A stretch of 37,778 nucleotides of DNA from Chara braunii (Eukaryota; Streptophyta; Charophyceae; Charales; Characeae): assembly GCA_003427395.1 (NCBI GenBank), contig BFEA01000212.1, positions 870,300 through 908,077 of the forward strand. The letters run 5' to 3'. The notes under the pieces are model-generated. The model ran no database searches and had not been told where the DNA came from. It saw only the letters and a program-made list of their open reading frames with translations. This document shows, one piece after another, positions 32,038-37,778 of this stretch. Each line of letters starts with the position of its first letter. Within the stretch, counting starts at the first letter, position 1. A program made the translations under genes and the position numbers.

Positions 32038-32593
32038 ATGGAAAGTGGCGATTCACATGGGAGTGAAGGAGTGGACAAAACAAGAATGAAAGATCATCCA
32101 AAACACTAGAATGAGCACAAACCGAAGTTGCGATTGACTACCAAGTGAAGAAATAGAGAGAAAGTGAAAGAAAAGTGGGTTTCACTCACTCTCCCTCGTG
32201 CATGAAATCATAAAATGGAAAGTGACGATTTACATAGGAGTGAAGGAATGGACAAAACAAGAGTGAAAGATCATCCAAAACACTAGAATGAGCACAAACC
32301 AAGGTCGCAATTTACTACCAAGTGAAGAAATGGAGAGAAAGTGAAGGGAGAGTGAGTGAAGCTCACTCTCATGCATGAAATCACAAAATGGAAAGTAGCT
32401 ATTCACATGGGAGTAAAGGAATGGACAAAACAAGAGTGAAAGATCATCCAAAACACTAGAATGAGCACAAACCAAGGTTGCGATCTACTCCCAAGTGAAG
32501 AAATGGAGAGAAAGTGAAGGGAGAGTGAGTTTCACTCACTCTTATGCATTAAATCACAAAATGGAAAGTGGCGATTCACATGGGAGTGAAGGA
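32038..32593 (+). repeat. 173-177-bp tandem repeat, about 3.2 copies
   Basis: Copies begin at ATGGAAAGT at 32038, 32215, 32388 and 32561; the last is cut after about 33 bases. Each has GATCATCCAAAACACTAGAA and GAGCACAAACC in the middle and CTCACTCTC near the end. Copies differ by scattered substitutions. No coding role is evident. Confidence 0.95.
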
Positions 32594-32860
32594 TGAGCCC
32601 ATAGGAAGACCACTACTAGTGACAAAACCTCCTACTACCTACTCTAAGCTTTGGAAAGTACCTATGGAGAGAGAGAAGATGAGGAAGAAGAACCAAAGGG
32701 AATTTAGGTGAGGGAACATAGAGGAGTGGGAGGAGAAGAAGGGGAGGAAGAAAGGGGAGAGGAGGAAGAAGAAGAAGAAGAAGAAGAAGGAGAAGCTTGA
32801 AGAAGAAGAAGAAGGAAAAAAAAGAAAAAAAAAAAGATTCTCCTTCTTTCCACTCACCTC
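32594..32860 (+). repeat. Purine-rich tract with GAA/AGG microsatellite
   Basis: An almost pure A/G stretch from about 32660 to 32837 includes a GAAGAAGAAGAAG core at about 32765-32815 and ends in an A-run. Strong strand asymmetry of this kind can form triplex DNA. The minus-strand frames across it encode poly-Phe/Leu/Ser, an artefact of composition. Confidence 0.9.
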
Positions 32861-33414
32861 CTTTAGTATCTTGGAGTTTGAAGTACCAATCTTGATGATG
32901 CTTCTCCTTCACTTGGCTATGGCTCCCTTCTTCCTTAAGCCTTCACCATTCCTCTTCCTCAGTCCTCTCCTAGCTATGGCAAACTTCTATCACCATGGCT
33001 ATGGAGTCCTTCCCTCTAGGAGGGCTAATGAGACTCTCTCTAGCCTTTCCCTCTTCCTCACAGCCTGGGGGCTATGGCGGATCACCTTCCTAGGCCAGCC
33101 TCACTACCACCAGCCTCTAGAGCTCCTCACACCAGTCCACAGTCTCCTCTAAGCTCCCAAACTGGCAGGGGTTCCCCTCTCCTTACTCCAAGTGAAAGAA
33201 GTGCTCTTATGAGCTTACTTGGGAAGCATGGGCACACCTCATGCAAATGTGAGTGTGGCGGGCTGCTCCCTCGGCTTATGTAGGCTGAAACCGGAGTACC
33301 GGCCAGCCCATGAGCCTCCTCATGTGCCTCCAAGTGAACCGAGATACCCCCTAGGCAAAAACCCACCACTAGGCCCCTTCGAGGGTACCTGGGTCTTATT
33401 TTGGCCAAGTACAT
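32861..33414. other. Non-coding stretch
   Basis: No gene recognised. The word GCTATGG occurs four times between 32918 and 33075 in otherwise unrelated sequence, perhaps an eroded short repeat. Confidence 0.45.
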
Positions 33415-34010
33415 GCAGTCCGAGTGGTTGGTACCAACTCGGATTGCCTCTTGGCTTCCCTTGGTCTCCTTTTCTTTTTCAAATGTTGCCCCCCTGGAGT
33501 CCAAATGCCCAAGGCGCAGCTCCACTTGTGAAAAAAAGACCTAGTGGGCCTTTTTCTCGATTTTCTCAGTTTCTACCCCATTTTTGGTAGGCCGAGGTAT
33601 TTTCCTATGCCTCTGTGCTTTTTCAGCCTTGGATCTGGCCAAGGCCAACAATATTCCGAGCTTTCTCACTTTTTCAGTTTTTTGTGCATCTGGTCCTCCG
33701 TTTGGGTCAAATGCACAATTTTTTATTTTTTTTTGTTTTGTTTTTTTCCATTTTGGGCTGCCAACTCGTTCTGGAGTTGGCCGTTTGAGTTGACCTCATC
33801 AAAAACGGCCATATTCCCTCCTCCAATCTTCAGATCCATGGCCGAAAAGAAAACCAGTCATTTTTTTTTTGCATTTTCTTTCAATTTTTCCTTTTTAATT
33901 CAGATTTTGCAGAGATATTGCCCCAAGGGTCATATCTCTGCAATCCGGATTGCCCTCCACTAAATCTGGAGGGATGAGGTCACAGTAGGGACCTGCCAGT
34001 CCCTACTGTG
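33415..34010 (+). repeat. Dense run of hairpins
   Basis: Hairpins in order are: 33415-33447 (GCAGTCCGAGT/ACTCGGATTGC, one G-T pair); 33760-33781 (GCCAACTC/GAGTTGGC), with the overlapping alternative 33779-33810 (GGCCGTTT/AAACGGCC); 33907-33943 (TTGCAGAGATAT/ATATCTCTGCAA, 12 perfect pairs); the palindrome GCAATCCGGATTGC at 33940-33953; 33953-33973 (CCCTCCA/TGGAGGG); and 33981-34010 (CACAGTAGGGA/TCCCTACTGTG, 11 perfect pairs). The last four lie back to back. No open reading frame is convincing. Confidence 0.85.
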
Positions 34011-34327
34011 CCAGTCCCAATAGGCCGGCATATTCCCCTCCACTCTTTTCTCCCCCTTTGTCTCATTCCTCTTCCATTTTCTTTCATTTTTATTTTATTT
34101 TATTTTATTTTTGATGTAACAAGTGTCAAGTGGTTGTTGAGTCTTTTTCTAGGCCATGAATCCTCATCTATGACCAGATTCAACTCAACAGTTGGTGGTT
34201 AAATATCAGATTACAATAATGACGCCCCCATGCTCATGGGGGGCTCCATTTTGCCTTCGTTAGTCTCAATTTTGAGCCCCCTTTGCTCTGATTTTCTTTT
34301 GACAACCTTTTTTCTGTGTTGGGGTTT
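34011..34327. other. T-rich non-coding spacer
   Basis: No gene. It contains a TTTTA run at about 34080-34112 and the palindrome CCCCCATG-CT-CATGGGGG at 34225-34242. Confidence 0.6.
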
Positions 34328-34385
34328 GCACCAGTGGTGCTAATATTTTTCACCGTCTAGATCTTGATCTCGACGGTATCATTTG
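34328..34385 (+). repeat. Direct repeat D, copy 1
   Basis: TGCACCAGTGGTGCTAATAT is followed by the hairpin ACCGTC-AGATC/GATCT-GACGGT (34352-34377). It matches 35384-35445 over at least 60 bases. The two copies are about 1.06 kb apart. Confidence 0.85.
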
Positions 34386-34759
34386 CTTTACGCGACTATT
34401 CCTCATATTGGCTCATGGTTCCCTTGGGACATCTCAAGTTCCCGCCACTCTCCCCGTACTAGTTTCATTTTTTTGTCCCGCCGGTAGTCCCACCGACGCA
34501 TGTTTCATTTTTCGACTATTTTTATTTGGGCTCATTTAGTCTCAATATCGTCTCGAATGACGTCCCATTTTTATTTTGGGACTTCCTTGTCCCTGTCAAT
34601 TGCAATATCCCCTACTCAAGTGCCTCATGTGCGCCGATTATTCTCGGTCGCGAGATCCTCGTCTCACGGTTGTCGTTTACCGTCTCGATTTACCTCATGC
34701 CGAGGTCACTCTTTTCTAGCCTTTTGGGCTTGTCATGGCTCATTTTCTCTTGGCCTAGG

Positions 34760-35115
34760 CATCCTTATGCAGTCCGTTATTTTTCGGAATGCAACTGTGG
34801 TCATTTCCCTAGTCCCACAGCCCCACAACTTGCCCCAAATTGAAAGGAAATGAAACGCTCAATTTTCAAGTGCATTCGAGCTCAATATTGGCTCCGGATG
34901 CACCTAAAACATGTGTTTTTCCTTCCCCATGCAGTCCGTTGTAACTCGGACTGCAGTAGGGGTCAATTTCCTAGCCCCATTACCCCACAACTAGCCCAAA
35001 ACTGAAGGAAAAAGAAGTGGCAAACTTTCAAGTGCATTCGGGCTCAATATTGGCCCCCGATGCACCTAAAATATGTGTTTCTCTTCCCCTATGCAATCCG
35101 TTGTATCGGTTGCAT
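34760..35115 (+). repeat. 162-bp tandem repeat with two hairpins per unit
   Basis: The AGTCCG hairpin recurs at 34768, 34930 and 35091 (period 162): TGCAGTCCG/CGGAATGCA, TGCAGTCCG/CGGACTGCA and ATGCAA-CCG/CGGTTGCAT, the latter two with loop TTGTA. The second hairpin, GTGCAT-CG-AGC/GCTC-CG-ATGCAC at 34870-34903, recurs as GTGCAT-CGGG/CCCG-ATGCAC at 35032-35065, with loop CAATATTGG in common. Confidence 0.9.
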
Positions 35116-35119
35116 GAGG

Positions 35120-35297
35120 TTTTGATTTTTTTTTTTTTTTCTCTATAAAACCAAGAGAAAATCAAGATACTTTGTAACCGACATATGCCAAAATGTATCT
35201 GGTCACGGATGTATCCCCCTAAGTGGCCGTTTTTTACTGTAAAGGCTTTTTTTTTTTTTTTTTTTCCTCTTTTTTTTTTTTTTTTTTTCCTTCCCTT
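35120..35297 (+). repeat. Poly-T tracts
   Basis: Several T runs of 10 to 19 bases (35127-35140, 35247-35264 and 35271-35288). Sequence quality may be poor here. Confidence 0.9.
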
Positions 35298-35303
35298 TTT
35301 GAA

Positions 35304-35330
35304 CAATAGGGACCTGCCTGTCCCTATTTG
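35304..35330 (+). repeat. Hairpin CAATAGGGA/TCCCTATTTG
   Basis: The same loop CCTGCCxG and the same following word (GGCAGTCCC) are found as in the hairpin at 33981-34010, but the stem differs by a paired change. One T is bulged on the 3' arm. Confidence 0.85.
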
Positions 35331-35383
35331 TGGCAGTCCCTACTGATGACCAACTCACCTCCTCCCTCTCACTCATTTAGTGC

Positions 35384-35445
35384 TTGCATTAGTGGTGCTA
35401 ATATTCTTGGTCGTCAAGATCTTGATCTTGACGGTACACCTTGCT
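35384..35445 (+). repeat. Direct repeat D, copy 2
   Basis: TGCATTAGTGGTGCTAATAT is followed by CGTCAAGATC/GATCTTGACG (35412-35433). It matches 34328-34385. The T-C mismatch in the stem of copy 1 is an A-T pair here. Confidence 0.85.
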
Positions 35446-35527
35446 TTAATTATTTTTCCCTCATGTCGCTCCACAATCCTTCTTGAGGCCTTCTCATATC
35501 CCCGCCTCTTATCCCACGCTAGTCCTT

Positions 35528-35625
35528 GGTACTTGTCCCGCCTGGTGGTCCCGCTGGTACTTATTCCACGGGTGGTCCCTCCGATACTTGTCCCGCCGGT
35601 GGTCCCGTCGATATTTTGTCCCGGA
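35528..35625 (+). repeat. GC-rich 27-28-bp minisatellite, about 3.5 copies
   Basis: Units read GGTACTTGTCCCGCC then GGTGGTCCCGCT with variation, repeated up to GATATTTTGTCCCGG. The open frame across it gives a Gly-Gly-Pro repeat, which follows from the DNA repeat rather than showing coding use. Confidence 0.8.
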
Positions 35626-36125
35626 TACCATTATTTTTACTTAGCCCCACGTGGTCTGGTGTCCTAGTTTCTTTTGGCGTCTACCGCCCTATGGTGGCCC
35701 CCTTTCTCTGTCTTTTCTCGAGCCTTCCGTGTGCCGGTCCCTCCGGCCGCGGGGCCTTCAATCCGTGGGTTCCGTTAATTGTCGTTGGTGGCCTCCACGT
35801 TAGGCCCTTATTTTCTAGTGTCCCGCGGCCACCAGGGCTGTCCACCTTTCGACTTCACTATTCTCTTGTCATCTGTCGCGCCTCGCTTGCTCAGTTCAGG
35901 GTCCCTCGGGTCCTTGCCATGCCGAATTCGAATGGCCCTCCTGACCCCATGCTATGCCCCTATGTGCCTACGTCCTGTCACTCACTTGCTTGCCATTGCC
36001 GGATCCTTCACCCTACGGTACTCAGCCCAAGGCATCATTCCTTCCTACGGTCCCGTCCTAGTCCTTTGTCTTTTCTCTCTCTCTTGTCTCCTTTCTCCGT
36101 ATTTCTCTGTTGTGCACATGCAGAA
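35626..36125 (+). other. Leader of element 4 with a splice-acceptor-like end
   Basis: The frame is open but its sequence looks like untranslated leader. Just before the Gag-like protein there is a long pyrimidine tract (about 36060-36112) and then GTGCACATGCAG at 36111-36122, which is a good 3' splice-site context. Gag may therefore have been expressed from a spliced RNA. No tRNA primer-binding site is identified. Confidence 0.35.
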
Positions 36126-37442
36126 AGAGATCTGCAGGCCGCTAAGACTGCCGTTCATATGATGGAAACAGGCACGAGGGTCAAAGACCTTATAAGACAA
36201 GGACAATTGATCATTGATCAATATATCGCCGAGAGCTTTGAAAAGATGGACCAGAAAGGAAAAGAAGAAAAAAAGGAAAGAAGGGAAGAAAGAAAGGAAC
36301 CACAATTGTCTGTGAAAATAATGGAAAAAAACGCTAGACAGCTAGAGAATACATTAAGAGAAGAGAGAAGGAAGATTGAAGAATACCGGAGATTGAAAGA
36401 ACAACAAAAAAAAGAAAAAAGAGTGATGAATGAATTAAGGCAAAAGTTTTATAACAAAGAAGCACGTAGTGAGGTTGCATCTATTCTTCAGTCTATTGGT
36501 CTACCTCGTTCATCTCGAGAAGAAGATTGACCGTAACACCGCTGCTATGGAGACAATGGTCAGAATGGCTAAAGGAAAAGAAAAGGTGGTGTATGAGGAG
36601 GTGGCCAAGGGGGAAGAAGATAAGAAGGAACCCAAGAGAAATTAATGAAGGATGCAATGAAACGAGTGATACCCGAGAAACCCGAAGGTTCTAAGACAGA
36701 ACCCGAGAGACAAGTTGAGAAGAAAGAATCACCCACTGAAAAGAAAGAAGAACCGGTGAAGGAAGCGAAAAAAACAAAGAAGAAAGAAAAGGTTAAAATG
36801 AAACTGTTATTTATGTACAACACGAAGAAGGAAGAGAACTTGTTCTTGACGATTGCGGAAATCCACACCTACGTAGGGACAACATACGTGGAGCCTGAAA
36901 GTCGGGTCGCTTTTTCCACGTCTTATTTGGGAGGAGTGGTCAAGGCATGGGTGCTGGCCGAAGCCAACGCCACTGGCTTTGAGGATATCAGTAAGTGGGC
37001 AAAGACCCTGACATCGAGACAGTTTCTCCAAAAACTAAAGGAGAGATTTCTCGACAAGACGACCGTTGATAAGGGCTTCGACGAACTTACCACCATTGGC
37101 CAGAAACGTTGGACTTTAGTCGATGCGTTGTCTCGTGAAGTTGACCGTCTTTTACAGGTACCTGGATTGTTGGATAACGAGATCCTCTACATGTACTCAC
37201 GAGCATTGCCCGAGCCCATTCGTGGACAGCTCGTGGCAGAGTCAAAGTCTGGTAAGTACAATTATCAGCAGATCCGCGATCTTGCTCTGCAAAGAGAGCA
37301 GATGACCACGCAAGTCAAAGGTACGTACGCTTCGGTGTCGAGCGCATCAGCCCCCGTGCGAGCGAGGGCCGTCCCGACCGCGTTACGTAGGAGAAACTTA
37401 AACTTTCAATTTTTCAGAGACAACTCGGGGACGACACTGTAA
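36126..37442 (+). pseudogene. Retrotransposon Gag, element 4, broken by frameshifts
   Basis: It starts in a frame that reads ERDLQAAKTAVHMMETGTRV, then a long Lys/Glu/Arg-rich coiled coil (KEEKKERREERKE, LENTLREERRKIEEYRRLKE), ending at a stop at 36528-36530. The coding signal moves frame near 36500 (RNTAAMETMVRMAKGKEKVV) and again near 36640. It then runs from ATG 36645 to the stop at 37440-37442 with the Gag core: YNTKKEENLFLTIAEIHTYV, AFSTSYLGGVVKAWVLAEAN, FLQKLKERFLDKT, DALSREVDRLLQVPG, YSRALPEPIRGQLV and NYQQIRDLALQREQM. This matches the retrotransposon Gag capsid family. No zinc knuckle or pol follows; repeat R begins 60 bases on. It may be a Gag-only or truncated copy, related in layout to the Gag at 18369-19030. 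Confidence 0.85.
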
Positions 37443-37501
37443 CCCACGTCGACCCTTCGCCGCTCTGGCCGAGTGCGCCAGACTGTGCATCCCGCGGTTG
37501 C

Positions 37502-37763
37502 CTACGACAGGATAGGTTCTCGCGGGGCACAACTTACCTTCCCTAAGGGGCTGTCACCACCCTTGGAGCGTATCCCCACCGAGCTACCGACCCACATGCA
37601 AAGGCTTTTATAATGCAATTGCAGAGGTAGGCCGGCCGAGGGCGTTTGCTCGTTCGCTATAGCATAGGTGCGCATGGTTGAATGCCAAAGTGGACCCGCA
37701 CGTCGTCCGTCCCTAGGGCACTGATCTCCCAGGAGTCGGAACGTACGTCGGTCGACTAGGACG
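37502..37763 (+). repeat. Dispersed repeat R, copy 2
   Basis: It starts CTACGACAGGATAGG and ends GTCGGTCGACTAGGACG, as at 24549-24821. Shared internal blocks are GTATCCCCACCGAGCTACC, TTGCAGAGGT, GCGTTT and TAGCATAGG. In one frame both copies share VSPPSY and end in a Ser-Leu-stop. In both places the repeat follows a broken ORF, so it may be the shared 3' part of one element family. Confidence 0.8.
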
Positions 37764-37778
37764 TGATATTCCAAGCGT

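Noticed and set aside
32616-32912. Minus-strand frames encoding long Phe/Leu/Ser runs, like a membrane protein
   Set aside because: The apparent hydrophobic segments come from the reverse complement of the GAA-rich purine tract.
35526-36125. N-terminal 200 residues of the long frame that continues into Gag of element 4
   Set aside because: It begins in a GC-rich minisatellite and has no domain; Gag-like sequence starts only after the pyrimidine tract at 36122.

Overview
This is a eukaryotic, plant-lineage (probably streptophyte) genome window made almost entirely of decayed transposable elements and non-coding repeats. I recognise no intact host gene, rRNA, functional tRNA or CRISPR array. 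The case for a plant-lineage genome is the set of chromodomain-bearing Ty3/gypsy polyproteins, a primer-binding site close to the plant initiator-tRNA-Met type, and several Gag families. A large repeat-rich charophyte such as Chara would fit, but this is inference. A 195-base run of N is an assembly gap.

Layout. Bases 2-2851 are the pol of Ty3/gypsy element 1 (+), one frame with four in-frame stops. At 2852-5823 there is LTR or leader sequence with a primer-binding site at 4552. Bases 5824-11219 are gag and pol of element 2 (+), which has lost its reverse-transcriptase YxDD box and its integrase CxxC. A polypurine tract and LTR start follow at 11242-11258. Bases 11259-17480 hold non-coding repeats: a 69-bp tandem repeat, a diverged family that recurs near 30 kb, a tandem array of tRNA-like hairpin units, and A-rich-tailed fragments. 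Bases 17482-19723 form a 2.2-kb inverted duplication of the 3' end of a third, Gag-only LTR element family. Bases 21157-23768 (-) are pol of Ty3/gypsy element 3, with a canonical chromodomain. Bases 23777-24716 are a broken ORF of unknown function, whose end lies in a repeat found again at 37502-37763.

From 24.8 to 36.1 kb I see no genes. The stretch contains an AT-rich satellite (26079-26890), a hairpin family with a constant loop and changing but complementary stems (27135-28201), the second block of the diverged family (28.9-31.5 kb), a 175-bp tandem repeat (32038-32593), a purine tract, and a dense run of hairpins (33.4-35.4 kb). Bases 36126-37442 are a broken gag of a fourth element.

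The strongest unexplained signal is structural. In several unrelated repeat families here, copies differ in stem sequence while the two arms remain complementary and the loop stays constant. The clearest set is 27135-28201. Either selection on RNA or DNA structure or a template-switch process that keeps re-copying one arm onto the other could produce this.
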